The position numbers and the translations under genes were made by a program. A stretch of 33,616 nt of DNA from a virus: positions 1 through 33,616 of the IMG/VR virus record IMGVR_UViG_3300009079_000064; one strand, 5' to 3'. Every line of letters starts with the position of its first letter. The stretch's first letter is position 1. Positions 1 to 7,605 of the stretch are shown here, in pieces. Below the pieces are notes generated by a model that was not told the origin of the DNA, made no database searches, and saw only the letters and a program-made list of their open reading frames with translations.

Positions 1-4
1 CATT

Positions 5-214
5 TCAATCAGTGTATTGACTAGGAACTGCACTTGCATCCCAAACATATTTGTTATAAGTTGGATCATCAACGACTACCACATCGTCAGGACCAACCTC
101 AGTCCAAACCCGGTCGTCCATCCACCTGTGGTAGTATGCAGGACCACCCCAAACGCGTCGTGCACGTTCGTAAGTGGCCTGATCCATACCTACATAGTGG
201 ATAGTGCGATTCAT
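5..214 (-). CDS. small unknown early protein
   Basis: A 69-residue protein rich in Trp, Tyr and Asp, including a VWGGPAYYHRWMDD stretch. I recognise no family. Its ATG overlaps by one base the stop of the gene at 214-453, so the two are translationally coupled in a leftward operon starting from the promoter at 686-714. Its TGA stop (5-7) lies next to another leftward ATG at 1-3, so the operon probably continues beyond the left edge. Small single-domain proteins behind a strong early promoter are typical of T4-like host-takeover genes; that role is inference from position only. The 66-residue plus-strand ORF in the same place is a shadow. Confidence 0.6.
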   Translation of the reverse strand: MNRTIHYVGMDQATYERARRVWGGPAYYHRWMDDRVWTEVGPDDVVVVDDPTYNKYVWDASAVPSQYTD

Positions 215-453
215 TAAAAATCTTCCCAGTTCATCTTCATGCCTACGTTCATTTCTGCGTTACGCTTAGCCGATTCGAAATCTACGAAAGGACCAGCAGA
301 AGTGAAGTCATCCAAGAGGCGGCCTTCAGGTGTATAAACCATCCAGTGATTACGATCAAAATTGATGGTATCAACAAACCGTTCAATGCGCACCTCTTTG
401 ATCGAGTTGGTGGCGATTGCGATGATTTCGTTAATAGCGTTGAACTGCATCAT
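214..453 (-). CDS. small unknown early protein
   Basis: A 79-residue protein with no recognised domain. Two adjacent ATG codons (453 and 450) can start it; the first is the better spaced from an AGGAGAT ribosome-binding site at about 461-467 on the minus strand. The sequence looks globular, with an amphipathic N-terminal helix (FNAINEIIAIATNS) followed by beta-rich segments (VDTINFDRNHWMVYTPEGR). It is the middle gene of the leftward early operon, coupled to the next gene by a one-base stop/start overlap. Function unknown. Confidence 0.65.
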   Translation of the reverse strand: MMQFNAINEIIAIATNSIKEVRIERFVDTINFDRNHWMVYTPEGRLLDDFTSAGPFVDFESAKRNAEMNVGMKMNWEDF

Positions 454-466
454 AGCGTATATCTCC

Positions 467-661
467 TTAGTTAGTTACTGGGAAGTTGTGAAAGTGGACG
501 CCAGCTTGTAATGCTTCTTCTCCAATGAAGATTGGATAAAAACGGCCTTCTTCTGTTACAGACACCACATAGCGACATTCTTCGAATTTTTCAACTGCTT
601 TTTTGAGGTTCTTGATGGTTGAGTATGATTTGATGTAGCGAGTATCGAATGTGATTTGCAT
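467..661 (-). CDS. small unknown early protein
   Basis: A 64-residue protein beginning MQITFDTRYIKSY. I chose the ATG at 661 over the longer reading to 709 because a strong AAGGAGA site sits just upstream (about 668-674, minus strand), and the longer start lies at the promoter itself. The pattern (strand, lysine-rich helix NLKKAVEKFEE, then strands RYVVSVTEEGRFYPIFIG) suggests a compact alpha/beta fold. It is the first gene of the leftward operon, directly behind the promoter at 686-714. Family and function not recognised. Confidence 0.7.
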   Translation of the reverse strand: MQITFDTRYIKSYSTIKNLKKAVEKFEECRYVVSVTEEGRFYPIFIGEEALQAGVHFHNFPVTN

Positions 662-685
662 TGTGTATCTCCTTTTGATGTATTC

Positions 686-714
686 TTTATACGAATAAAC
701 CAAACCCATGTAAA
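686..714 (-). promoter_or_regulatory. early promoter, leftward (TTTACA-17-TATAAA)
   Basis: On the minus strand, TTTACA (714-709) and TATAAA (691-686) are separated by exactly 17 bases, 25 bases upstream of the ATG at 661. This matches the motif pair found in front of many rightward genes here, and resembles the GTTTAC/TATAAT form of T4 early promoters read by unmodified host sigma-70 RNA polymerase. Confidence 0.75.
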
Positions 715-747
715 CAGCTAATTTAGATTTTTTTCAGATTTTTTTCA

Positions 748-755
748 TATAAATA
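748..755 (+). promoter_or_regulatory. late promoter TATAAATA
   Basis: A perfect copy of the T4 late-promoter -10 octamer (TATAAATA), 25 bases upstream of the ATG of a virion-type gene at 780. T4 late promoters need only this octamer and are read by host core polymerase with gp55 and the gp45 clamp, both encoded in this window. The intergenic placement and the structural nature of the downstream gene support the call. Confidence 0.8.
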
Positions 756-779
756 CACGTAAGCAACAGAGGATTAGTT

Positions 780-1292
780 ATGGCTACCACAGAATCTACA
801 TTAGAATCCCAGAACTTCTTACAACCTAATGGGTTTAAACTTGTAATTTTAAGGAAGCGTTTCAAGAACTTAGAGTTCTTTGCGCAATCAGTCCAGCATC
901 CAGATGTATCAGTAGCGCCTACGATTGTACAATTCCGTGGAACAAACTTACTAACTCCAGGAGACAAAATTGAATATGGTCAATTGACTGTAGATGCTAT
1001 TGTAGATGAGAATATGAATGTATACAAAGAAATGCTCAATTGGGTCAAATCTGGCGCTACTATGAAAAACAAGTTAGCAAGCGGAGTTAGAGACGCCGAT
1101 GAAGATTTGCCGATGTATGATATCACGCTATCAGTCTTGAGTAGCCATAATAATCAGATAGATAAGATTGTATATCAGGGAGCATTCCCGATCAACGTAG
1201 GAACTATCAACTTCCAATCTACGGTTGATAATGTACAGTACATCACATTCCCAGTCACGTTTGCTTATACGACATTTACAATCACTGACTAA
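780..1292 (+). CDS. tail-tube-like virion protein (gp19-like fold)
   Basis: A 170-residue protein whose N-terminal half has the pattern common to T4-type tail-tube and baseplate-tube proteins: FLQPNGFKLVI near residues 14-24, NLEFFAQSVQHPDVSV near 33-48, then GDKIEYGQLTVDAIVDEN near 61-78. Length is close to T4 gp19 (163 residues). It begins after GAGGA-type spacing from the ATG at 780 and has its own late promoter at 748-755, as expected for a structural gene. It stands alone among early genes, so it may be a tube paralogue or a baseplate component rather than the main tail-tube subunit. The family is judged by pattern; the exact T4 counterpart is uncertain. Confidence 0.6.
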   Translation: MATTESTLESQNFLQPNGFKLVILRKRFKNLEFFAQSVQHPDVSVAPTIVQFRGTNLLTPGDKIEYGQLTVDAIVDENMNVYKEMLNWVKSGATMKNKLASGVRDADEDLPMYDITLSVLSSHNNQIDKIVYQGAFPINVGTINFQSTVDNVQYITFPVTFAYTTFTITD

Positions 1293-1303
1293 TTTGATAT
1301 AAT
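1275..1303 (+). promoter_or_regulatory. early promoter (TTTACA-17-TATAAT) for uvsY
   Basis: TTTACA (1275-1280), a 17-base spacer and TATAAT (1298-1303). The -35 lies inside the last codons of the tail-tube-like gene, and the -10 falls 25 bases upstream of the uvsY ATG. It gives uvsY early transcription independent of the late gene before it. Confidence 0.8.
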
Positions 1304-1328
1304 GCTATAAAAGCATTAGGAGTATACT

Positions 1329-1775
1329 ATGAAATACCTTGAACCAGTTATTACTATGTGGGAAAAAGACTGTATTATCAATAATGCGTCATTAGATGAG
1401 GCATCTAGGCAGACACCTATGCTTCATGCAAAATACCTTCCCATGCACGCTGAAGCTAAAATGATGCTTCGTCGAGCACAAATGTCGCAAAAAACTCTAT
1501 TGAAAGACAAGTGGCTTTACTATAACGGTAAAATGACTAAAGAAGAAATTGAAGCTAAAGGCTGGGAATTTGATCCGTTTAAAGGACTTAAAGTTCTTAA
1601 AGGGGAAATGGATTACTACTATGATGCTGATACTGATATTCAGAAATCAGAAGACGAAATTCAGCAATTAAAAGTGTTAGTAGAGACACTACAGGAAATT
1701 GTAGATAATATAAAATGGCGCCACCAAACCATAGGTAATATGATTAAGTGGCGCATGTTTGAAGCTGGGGGTTAA
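1329..1775 (+). CDS. uvsY: UvsY recombination mediator
   Basis: A 148-residue homologue of T4 UvsY (137 residues), the mediator that loads UvsX recombinase onto single-stranded DNA covered by gp32. Shared features are an early W-x4-D block, the MLHAKYL segment near residues 31-37 (MLYSKWL in T4), the basic KTLLKDKWLYYNGK region near 55-68 (ALKARLDYYSGR in T4), and the C-terminal R-x-FEAG ending, which is nearly identical to T4. An AGGAG site sits 7 bases before the ATG. It has its own early promoter at 1275-1303 and is convergent with the leftward gene at 1772-2140, overlapping its stop. In T4, uvsY and uvsW are neighbours; here two leftward genes are inserted between them. Confidence 0.9.
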   Translation: MKYLEPVITMWEKDCIINNASLDEASRQTPMLHAKYLPMHAEAKMMLRRAQMSQKTLLKDKWLYYNGKMTKEEIEAKGWEFDPFKGLKVLKGEMDYYYDADTDIQKSEDEIQQLKVLVETLQEIVDNIKWRHQTIGNMIKWRMFEAGG

Positions 1776-2140
1776 ACCTGTTCCGCAAAATAATACTTAC
1801 TTAAGTACTCGTGGTTTTGCTGTAGGTTTGCGTAGTTTACACAACTAGAATATTCATACCACTGATCAAAACTTTCCCAAGTTCTGGTAACAGTGTATTC
1901 TTTTGTCACATCATCAAAAGATTCAGTTTTATTACTTCTGGCTGCAATGAAGCCGGCCTCTTTTTCATTCCAACCAGGGATATTGGCAGCTCTTAACAGT
2001 TCGATATAATAATCTTCACCCCTTTCGCCATTAGCGCCCTGTTGTAATACATGTGCTTTGAACTCTTCTATAGTCGAGTGGGGAATTTCATCCACATACT
2101 GGGGTTTGATTCTAAATATTTTAGTTACGGCATAAGTCAT
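1772..2140 (-). CDS. unknown protein under a late promoter
   Basis: A 122-residue protein with no recognised family. Visible features are an N-terminal strand-like segment (MTYAVTKIFRIKPQ), a central acidic stretch, and a C-terminal TVTRTWESFDQWYEYSS segment that loosely recalls ferredoxin-like monooxygenase folds; that is too weak for a call. An AGGAG site (minus strand, about 2146-2150) precedes the ATG. A perfect TATAAATA octamer on the minus strand at 2158-2165 suggests late expression, which would separate it from the amidinotransferase just upstream. It ends by overlapping the 3' end of uvsY tail to tail. Confidence 0.65.
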   Translation of the reverse strand: MTYAVTKIFRIKPQYVDEIPHSTIEEFKAHVLQQGANGERGEDYYIELLRAANIPGWNEKEAGFIAARSNKTESFDDVTKEYTVTRTWESFDQWYEYSSCVNYANLQQNHEYLSKYYFAEQV

Positions 2141-2157
2141 TAATTTCTCCTTTTATA

Positions 2158-2165
2158 TATTTATA
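2158..2165 (-). promoter_or_regulatory. late promoter TATAAATA, leftward
   Basis: The plus strand reads TATTTATA, so the minus strand carries a perfect TATAAATA octamer. It overlaps the stop codon of the amidinotransferase (2161-2163) and lies 18 bases upstream of the ATG at 2140, leaving a very short leader containing the AGGAG site. Confidence 0.55.
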
Positions 2166-3048
2166 GTCTTTGCAAATCTAATGTTACGCAGTGGTGACCA
2201 CCCATAAACATTTTTGCATGCGGCAAATTAACGCCTATTGTTTCTATTCCATATTTATCAAATTTTTTTCTTAGAATGGTCTGATTAGAATCGCAGAATA
2301 TAGTATTTTCATCATAGCTTAAAACATTCATTCCTATCCAATTACTAGTCATATGATCCCAACCCTTCGGTTGAATCAAGTCTTCTTGTTTTATCCAAAT
2401 CTTATCCCAAGATTTCATAAAATCTGGTAACTGATATTCTTTAATTCTTTCTGAATTTAACATGACTAAACCATCTCTAAGAGGAACTATAGTACTATCT
2501 AGATGCATTCCCTGATATACTGCATTTAGTCGATGCACAATATATTCTGGTCCCAAATAATTTTCTAGCCAATCCGCTCCAGCTTCATTTCCAGAATAGC
2601 TTATTAGATATAAAATATCCTTTCCGCATCTAATTATATTGGCAGCATCAAATACTGCCGCTGGATCATCAACAGTTGTGACATTGTCTCCTAAAGCAGC
2701 GCGGATCGCTTTCCATTCAATTCGGCGATTTGGCCATACAGTAGGCGTAAGAATTACTTTATCGCCAATAACTAATGTGGTATCTCTAGGGCAATAACAT
2801 CCAAAACCGTCTTCTTTTACATAATCAATAGGCTTTGGTCTAATAACCTCTACTCCTAATTTTTCTAATTCAGCTTGAAATAAATTTAAAGCTTCTTGAG
2901 TTTCATGTATGGCGATTGGAGACGCAGGACCAATAGGTGCCTCATCCCAAGTAGAGTATTCTGGATCATTTTTTGGAAAATTAAAATTTTCGGCTGAACC
3001 AAGTATTACTCTTTTTAACCGTGACCATTCGTTATCGCTACGGATCAT
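2161..3048 (-). CDS. amidinotransferase (glycine amidinotransferase-like)
   Basis: A 295-residue protein of the amidinotransferase/arginine deiminase superfamily, whose enzymes form a covalent amidino intermediate on cysteine and move an amidino group from arginine to an amine. Seen here: an N-terminal WSRLKRVILG strand; CYCPRDTTLVIGDKVI near residues 85-100; the FDAANI acidic motif near 134-139; QGMHLDSTIVPL (catalytic His) near 180-191; and a C-terminal GGHHCVTLDL with the candidate nucleophilic Cys. All three catalytic positions (Asp, His, Cys) are present, so it should be active. I start it at 3048 because AGGAGATAAT immediately precedes that ATG; the upstream ATG at 3069 overlaps the site. 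It is leftward among rightward core genes, AT-rich and rich in ATA/AGA/TTA codons, which suggests separate acquisition. The acceptor amine is unknown; glycine is only one possibility. Confidence 0.82.
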   Translation of the reverse strand: MIRSDNEWSRLKRVILGSAENFNFPKNDPEYSTWDEAPIGPASPIAIHETQEALNLFQAELEKLGVEVIRPKPIDYVKEDGFGCYCPRDTTLVIGDKVILTPTVWPNRRIEWKAIRAALGDNVTTVDDPAAVFDAANIIRCGKDILYLISYSGNEAGADWLENYLGPEYIVHRLNAVYQGMHLDSTIVPLRDGLVMLNSERIKEYQLPDFMKSWDKIWIKQEDLIQPKGWDHMTSNWIGMNVLSYDENTIFCDSNQTILRKKFDKYGIETIGVNLPHAKMFMGGHHCVTLDLQRL

Positions 3049-3059
3049 ATTATCTCCTA

Positions 3060-3088
3060 TTTCCAACATATATATCTATGAATATAAT
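3060..3088 (+). promoter_or_regulatory. possible promoter for uvsW
   Basis: TATAAT at 3083-3088, 17 bases downstream of a poor -35 (TTTCCA, 3060-3065), and 16 bases before the uvsW ATG. The spacing matches the recurrent early promoter but the -35 does not, so it could be an activator-dependent (middle-type) promoter. The region is a divergent junction with the amidinotransferase. Confidence 0.35.
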
Positions 3089-3104
3089 TTAATAGAGTAT
3101 TGTT

Positions 3105-4607
3105 ATGGAAATCATTAAAGTTAAAAATAAAAACCACTCTTTTATGGAAATTACCTGCGATTATGGTATTGCCAATGAGCTTACTGATTTCTTTTCATTT
3201 TTTGTGCCTGGCTATAAATTTATGCCGGCGTACAAAAATAAAGTCTGGGACGGTAAGATCCGACTATTTAATATTCATAAAATGGAACTACCTGTTGGAT
3301 TATTTCCATTCTTAGCTGAATTCTCCAAACCTAGAAAATATACTATTGAAGTAGAACATAATAATTTTTATGGTCGACCGGATAGTCAAATAGATATTGA
3401 TCCAAATGAAATTAAAGCATTTGTTGATAGACTAGAGTTACAATCAAGAGGTAAACCAATTGAAATACGAGACTACCAATTTGACGCAGTTTGCGAAGGA
3501 CTCCACAGAAAAAGAGCAGTACTTATTTCACCAACGGGCTCTGGCAAGTCTCTTATCATCTACACACTCGTCCAAAGATATTTACTTTCTCTTAGGAAGG
3601 CAAACAGGAAAGTCTTGGTTATTGTACCAACGACTTCGCTGGTTGAGCAAATGTATAACGACTTCGCAGATTATGGAATGCCTGTCGAAGACTGCGTCCA
3701 CAGGATTTATTCTGGACGAGATAAAGAGACCGATAAAGAAATTATCATTTCAACCTGGCAGTCAATTTACAAACTGCCACCGAAATGGTTTGAACAATTC
3801 GGTGCTGTCATTGGTGACGAATGTCATGGCTTTAAATCAAAGTCTCTCACCACTATTATGGATAAATGCAAAGAAGCCGAATATCGTTGGGGAACAACAG
3901 GTACACTTGACGGTTCTCAAACCCATGAACTCGTATTACAAGGGCTTTTTGGGAAGATATATAATGTAACAACAACAAAGAAACTTCAAGATGAAGATAC
4001 ACTTGCTAAACTCAAGATCTCTATACTTTTACTCAAATATGATGAAGAGATCCGTCGAAATTGGGGTAAACAAGATTATCAAGCTGAACTGGATTTCATT
4101 GTTCGAAACGAGTCTCGTAATAAGCTCATTTCTAATCTCGCTTTGGATCTTGATGGCAATACTCTCGTACTATTTAATTTTGTAGAAAAACATGGTAAAC
4201 CTTTGTTTGAAATGATTCGAGACAAAGCCCATGAAAACAGAAAAATCTTTTTTGTATCTGGTGAAACCGCCACGAGTGACCGTGAAGCAATTCGTAAGAT
4301 CGTAGAAGGACAAAAGAATGCTATCATTGTTGCTAGTCTTGGCACTTTCTCCACTGGGATTAATATTAGGAATTTGCATAATATCGTATTTGCATCCCCA
4401 TCCAAGTCTCAAATCAGAGTTCTCCAATCAATTGGACGAGGACTCAGAAAATCAGACGACGGATCTATAGCACAACTTTACGATATTGCTGATGACTTAC
4501 ATTGGGGACATAGGAAGAATTACACATTAGAACACTCAGCAGAACGTGTTAAGATGTATGCTAAACAAGAATTTGACTACAAAATTTACGAGATAGATAT
4601 AAAGTAA
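3105..4607 (+). CDS. uvsW: UvsW RNA-DNA/DNA helicase
   Basis: A 500-residue superfamily 2 helicase matching T4 UvsW (503 residues) end to end. UvsW unwinds R-loops at origins, regresses forks and drives the switch to recombination-dependent replication. Seen here: the N-terminal DNA-binding domain with DFFSFFVPGYKF and VWDGKIRLFN near 28-55; Walker A SPTGSGKS near 142-149 (PTSAGKS in T4); the Walker B box GDECHGF; motif III-like TTGTLDG; and C-terminal VASLGTFSTGINIRNL and QSIGRGLRKSD (motif VI). The ATG at 3105 gives the N terminus expected from T4. The ribosome-binding site is weak, as is common in AT-rich early leaders. The 169-residue ORF in another frame at 3460-3969 is a shadow. Confidence 0.95.
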   Translation: MEIIKVKNKNHSFMEITCDYGIANELTDFFSFFVPGYKFMPAYKNKVWDGKIRLFNIHKMELPVGLFPFLAEFSKPRKYTIEVEHNNFYGRPDSQIDIDPNEIKAFVDRLELQSRGKPIEIRDYQFDAVCEGLHRKRAVLISPTGSGKSLIIYTLVQRYLLSLRKANRKVLVIVPTTSLVEQMYNDFADYGMPVEDCVHRIYSGRDKETDKEIIISTWQSIYKLPPKWFEQFGAVIGDECHGFKSKSLTTIMDKCKEAEYRWGTTGTLDGSQTHELVLQGLFGKIYNVTTTKKLQDEDTLAKLKISILLLKYDEEIRRNWGKQDYQAELDFIVRNESRNKLISNLALDLDGNTLVLFNFVEKHGKPLFEMIRDKAHENRKIFFVSGETATSDREAIRKIVEGQKNAIIVASLGTFSTGINIRNLHNIVFASPSKSQIRVLQSIGRGLRKSDDGSIAQLYDIADDLHWGHRKNYTLEHSAERVKMYAKQEFDYKIYEIDIK

Positions 4608-4625
4608 TCAACAGGAAAATAATTA

Positions 4626-5036
4626 ATGGTAGCTAACGTAAAACAAATGAAGCTTATCACTGGAGAAGAAATTCTTTGCGATTTGACTGAAGCTTTATAC
4701 GATGAGGAAGATGGAATTGAGCATACGTTACTTCTCAGATCAGCTTATACATTAGTATCCCACGAAGATTTTGAGAATCAAATAAGGTATTATACCTTTA
4801 AACCTTTCATGATGCATTTGTATGAGCCAAATAAAGTATTAGCTCTTAATGCACATTCAGTTATTTGTATGGTTCAGCCGGATAAAAAAGTGATTGATCA
4901 GTATGATGAACATATTTCACAGTTTAATTTCGATGAAAGCGCTGAAGAAGACGAAGATCCATTAGCGGTACCGGAAGATGATGAACCGACGAATAATAAA
5001 GTCCTAAAGTTTAAGCCAAAGGATAAGCTGCATTAA
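4626..5036 (+). CDS. Sm-like small protein
   Basis: A 136-residue protein. Residues 8-20 (MKLITGEEILCDL) have the Sm1-like strand-turn-strand pattern, where a glycine-centred turn lets a beta strand bind RNA or oligomerise, and residues 74-88 (LALNAHSVICMVQPD) could be the second Sm strand pair. The C-terminal 45 residues are highly acidic (ESAEEDEDP) and end in a lysine-rich tail, so they are probably disordered. Similar proteins of unknown role sit near uvsW in aquatic T4-like phages; that is from memory and unverified. An AGGAAA site precedes the ATG. It ends just before a hairpin at 5041-5064. Confidence 0.6.
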   Translation: MVANVKQMKLITGEEILCDLTEALYDEEDGIEHTLLLRSAYTLVSHEDFENQIRYYTFKPFMMHLYEPNKVLALNAHSVICMVQPDKKVIDQYDEHISQFNFDESAEEDEDPLAVPEDDEPTNNKVLKFKPKDKLH

Positions 5037-5068
5037 TAGTATACTTCTCCTCCCCCAGAAGTATTACT
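5037..5068 (+). terminator. hairpin after the Sm-like gene, probable terminator
   Basis: ATACTTCT (5041-5048) and AGAAGTAT (5057-5064) form an 8-bp perfect stem around the pyrimidine loop CCTCCCCC; with one mismatch the pairing extends a few bases outward. There is no clean U-tract after it, so termination may be partial. It separates the uvsW unit from the gene 55 promoter. Confidence 0.5.
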
Positions 5069-5132
5069 TCTATTATACACACATTACCAGATATGTACAC
5101 ATAAAAATGCGCATATCATTAAAATAATTTGA

Positions 5133-5161
5133 TTTACTTACCCTAAGAGCTGATGTATAAT
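5133..5161 (+). promoter_or_regulatory. early promoter (TTTACT-17-TATAAT) for gene 55
   Basis: TTTACT (5133-5138), a 17-base spacer and TATAAT (5156-5161), 26 bases upstream of the gp55 ATG. The stretch between 5065 and 5132 is AT-rich and otherwise featureless. Confidence 0.75.
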
Positions 5162-5186
5162 CAGTAATATATGCTAGGAATATAAT

Positions 5187-5792
5187 ATGAAACCTAAAGA
5201 TAGACCACACTACGTTAATAATAAAGAGTTTTCACTTGCAGTCGTTGACTATGTCAAGAGTGTAACTGAAGCAAAGGAAGCTGGAACAGAGATTCCGAAG
5301 GTGACTAACTACATTGCACAGTCATTTCTACGAATAGCTGAAGGACTTTCACACAGGGCAAATTTCATCAGATACACATACCGAGATGAGATGGTAATGG
5401 ATGCTGTTGAAAATTGTCTTAAAGCAATTAATAACTATAATATTGATGCACCTACACGCACGGGTATGCCTAATGCGTTTTCCTATTTTACACAAATTTC
5501 TTGGTATGCTTTCTTGCATCGTATTGCAAAGGAAAAGAAGCAACAAGATATTAAGATGAAATACATTTCACAATCCCCATTTGAAGACTTTGCAGTTGAA
5601 GGCGCTGATGAAGCCAGTATTCAAGCAGGGCATGCTTTCATCGATCAGCTAAAAGGCAAGATTGATCAGTTGAAAGAAAAAGATACTTACTTTGATGTGA
5701 AGTATAAAGAAGAGGCCAAAGCAGCAAAGTTGCGCAAAAAGCGCGTGGTGAGCTCTAACGACTCTGATCTTAGCACCATTTTTGGAGACTAA
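5187..5792 (+). CDS. 55: gp55 late-transcription sigma factor
   Basis: A 201-residue homologue of T4 gp55 (185 residues), the small sigma-like protein that directs host core RNA polymerase to TATAAATA late promoters and is activated by the gp45 clamp. Shared blocks with T4 include PHYVNNKEFSLAVVDY near residues 7-22 (YNYVNNKELLQAIIDW in T4), IAEGLSHRANFIRYTYRDEMVMD near 51-73, and the AFSYFTQISWYAFLHRIAKEKK segment near 97-118 ([20 protein letters not shown] in T4), which corresponds to sigma region 2. The C terminus is lysine-rich and ends in SDLSTIFGD, comparable to the clamp-binding tail of T4 gp55 (SLDFLYE). The presence of late octamers in the window fits. Confidence 0.93.
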   Translation: MKPKDRPHYVNNKEFSLAVVDYVKSVTEAKEAGTEIPKVTNYIAQSFLRIAEGLSHRANFIRYTYRDEMVMDAVENCLKAINNYNIDAPTRTGMPNAFSYFTQISWYAFLHRIAKEKKQQDIKMKYISQSPFEDFAVEGADEASIQAGHAFIDQLKGKIDQLKEKDTYFDVKYKEEAKAAKLRKKRVVSSNDSDLSTIFGD

Positions 5793-5795
5793 ATT

Positions 5796-6548
5796 ATGAG
5801 AATTTTGATGACAGGTGAAGAAGGTATGGTTGGCACCTACCTTACAAAATATCTTACTGACCGTGGATATGATATTATTCCATTTGGCGGCGAATTTGGC
5901 AAAGGTAGTGATATTACCAAAGCTGAAGATTGGAATAAGCTACTTGATTTGACTCCTTTTGATGGCATTATTCATCTAGCCGCATTAGCTGGTGTAAGGC
6001 CATCTATTGAAGATCCTGAGCTTTATTACAATAATAATGTCGGCGGAACGAAACTTATGTTGGAGTTTGCTGAACGATGTGGGATTAAAAGAGTTCTATA
6101 TGCATCCTCATCTAATGCCGCTGAATGGTGGACTAATCCATATGGCACGACTAAAAAGATGAATGAAATTCAAGCTGAAAATTATAGCTCCATCGGTATG
6201 CGTTTCCATACTATATGGCCAGGTCGTGATGATATGCTTTATAAAAAGCTTGAACGAGGTGAAGTTTCTTTTATCAATGCTAATCACTTTCGTGATATGA
6301 TTCATGTTGAAGATATCTCAAGCGCTATTAAACTTTTACTTGAGAACTTCGAAGCACTTGCTTTCCTTAAAGCTGTTGATATTGGCACAGGTGAAACTAT
6401 TTCTGTTGCTGATATTGCAAAGGCATATGGATACGAAGGTGAGTATATTGAAGAAAATCCTGAAGGGGAACGTGTAGTCACTAAAGCTGATATTAAGTGG
6501 CTTACAGATCTCGGTTGGAAACCTAAGTGGAATATTTTGGATGTCTAA
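5796..6548 (+). CDS. NAD-dependent sugar-nucleotide epimerase/dehydratase
   Basis: A 250-residue extended short-chain dehydrogenase/reductase. Residues 6-14 (TGEEGMVGT) form the Gly-rich NAD(P)-binding turn; HLAALAGVRPS near 55-65 is typical of UDP-sugar epimerases; YASSSNAAEWW leads to YGTTK near 113-117, the catalytic Tyr-x3-Lys. It is shorter than typical epimerases (310-340 residues), with a reduced substrate domain. It lies between gene 55 and gene 47, overlapping 47 by 8 bases. The likely substrate is a nucleotide-linked sugar. It could serve DNA or surface glycosylation or alter host sugar pools; the sequence does not decide. No glycosyltransferase is visible in the window. Confidence 0.8.
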   Translation: MRILMTGEEGMVGTYLTKYLTDRGYDIIPFGGEFGKGSDITKAEDWNKLLDLTPFDGIIHLAALAGVRPSIEDPELYYNNNVGGTKLMLEFAERCGIKRVLYASSSNAAEWWTNPYGTTKKMNEIQAENYSSIGMRFHTIWPGRDDMLYKKLERGEVSFINANHFRDMIHVEDISSAIKLLLENFEALAFLKAVDIGTGETISVADIAKAYGYEGEYIEENPEGERVVTKADIKWLTDLGWKPKWNILDV

Positions 6549-7605
6549 AGTTGCTATTATTAATGATACTCATTGTGGTGTTAGGAATTCTTCTGACATT
6601 TTTGCCGATAATGCTGACCTTTTTTATAACGATGTTTTCTTTCCTTATCTCGTTGATAATGGAATTAAGCGTATTATTCATTTGGGTGACGTGTTTGATA
6701 ATCGTAAGTTTATTAATTTTAAATCTCTACATAAGTTCAGGAAATCTTTTCTTGCCAATCTGAGAAAACACCACATCCATATGGATGTAATTCCAGGTAA
6801 TCACGATACATTCTATAAGAATACTAATGATCTAAATGCTTTGAAAGAGTTGCTCGGCCACTATATGGGTGAAGTTACTATCCATATGGATCCTACTGTT
6901 CTTAATCTAAATGGATTTAAGCTTGCGTTGTTGCCATGGGTTTGTTCCGAAAACTATGATAAATCTCTTGAGTTTATTAAGACATGTAAAGCTGATTGGC
7001 TTGGAGGTCACCTAGAACTTCAGGGATTTGATGTTCTTAAAGGCGTGCAAGCACATGCTGGTATGGATCATAAAATCTTTTCACGGTTTGAAAAGGTTAT
7101 TTCAGGTCACTTCCATACAGCATCTCAACAAGATAACGTAGAATATCTTGGAACTCAACTTGAGTTTACTTGGTCAGATGCTCATGATCCTAAGAAATTT
7201 CATATCCTCGATACAGCTACACGTGAACTAACCTCTGTTACAAATCCCCATACATTGTTCGAACGTATTAACTACGACGATACAAAAATGGATTATCAAA
7301 TGTATGATACCACGCATTTGGATGGTAAGTTTGTTAAAGTGGTTGTAATTAATAAAACTGACCTGTTTACATTTGACAAGTTTATTGATAGAATACAATC
7401 ACAGAAGATCCACGAACTCAAGATCGCTGAAAACTTCAATGAATTCTTAGGTGAAAACGTAGAAGATGAAGCAGTATCAGTCGAAGAAACGACTGAGCTA
7501 CTTGATAGTTACGTGGATGCTGTTGACACTGATTTGGATAAAGACAAACTAAAAGTCTCTATGCGTAATCTTCTCACTGAAGCCCAAGCTATGGAAATTG
7601 CATGA
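6541..7605 (+). CDS. 47: gp47 recombination endonuclease subunit (Mre11-like)
   Basis: A 354-residue Mre11/SbcD-family nuclease, close in length to T4 gp47 (339). With gp46 it resects DNA ends to start recombination-dependent replication. The five phosphoesterase motifs are visible: NDTHCG near residues 8-13, GDVFDN near 49-54, PGNHD near 85-89, GGHLELQ, and SGHFHTA near 188-194. The start overlaps the epimerase end by 8 bases, and its stop overlaps the ATG of gene 46 (ATGA), so the complex partners are translationally coupled. Confidence 0.95.
   Translation: MSKVAIINDTHCGVRNSSDIFADNADLFYNDVFFPYLVDNGIKRIIHLGDVFDNRKFINFKSLHKFRKSFLANLRKHHIHMDVIPGNHDTFYKNTNDLNALKELLGHYMGEVTIHMDPTVLNLNGFKLALLPWVCSENYDKSLEFIKTCKADWLGGHLELQGFDVLKGVQAHAGMDHKIFSRFEKVISGHFHTASQQDNVEYLGTQLEFTWSDAHDPKKFHILDTATRELTSVTNPHTLFERINYDDTKMDYQMYDTTHLDGKFVKVVVINKTDLFTFDKFIDRIQSQKIHELKIAENFNEFLGENVEDEAVSVEETTELLDSYVDAVDTDLDKDKLKVSMRNLLTEAQAMEIA

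Noticed and set aside
1301-1317. AATGCT-ATAAA-AGCATT palindrome as an RNA regulator of uvsY
   Set aside because: It overlaps the -10 box of the uvsY promoter (1298-1303), so most of it would not be in the main transcript; a protein-binding role is possible but unsupported.
3460-3969. 169-residue plus-strand ORF in another frame of uvsW
   Set aside because: It lies inside the helicase core, where the real frame carries Walker A and B motifs.
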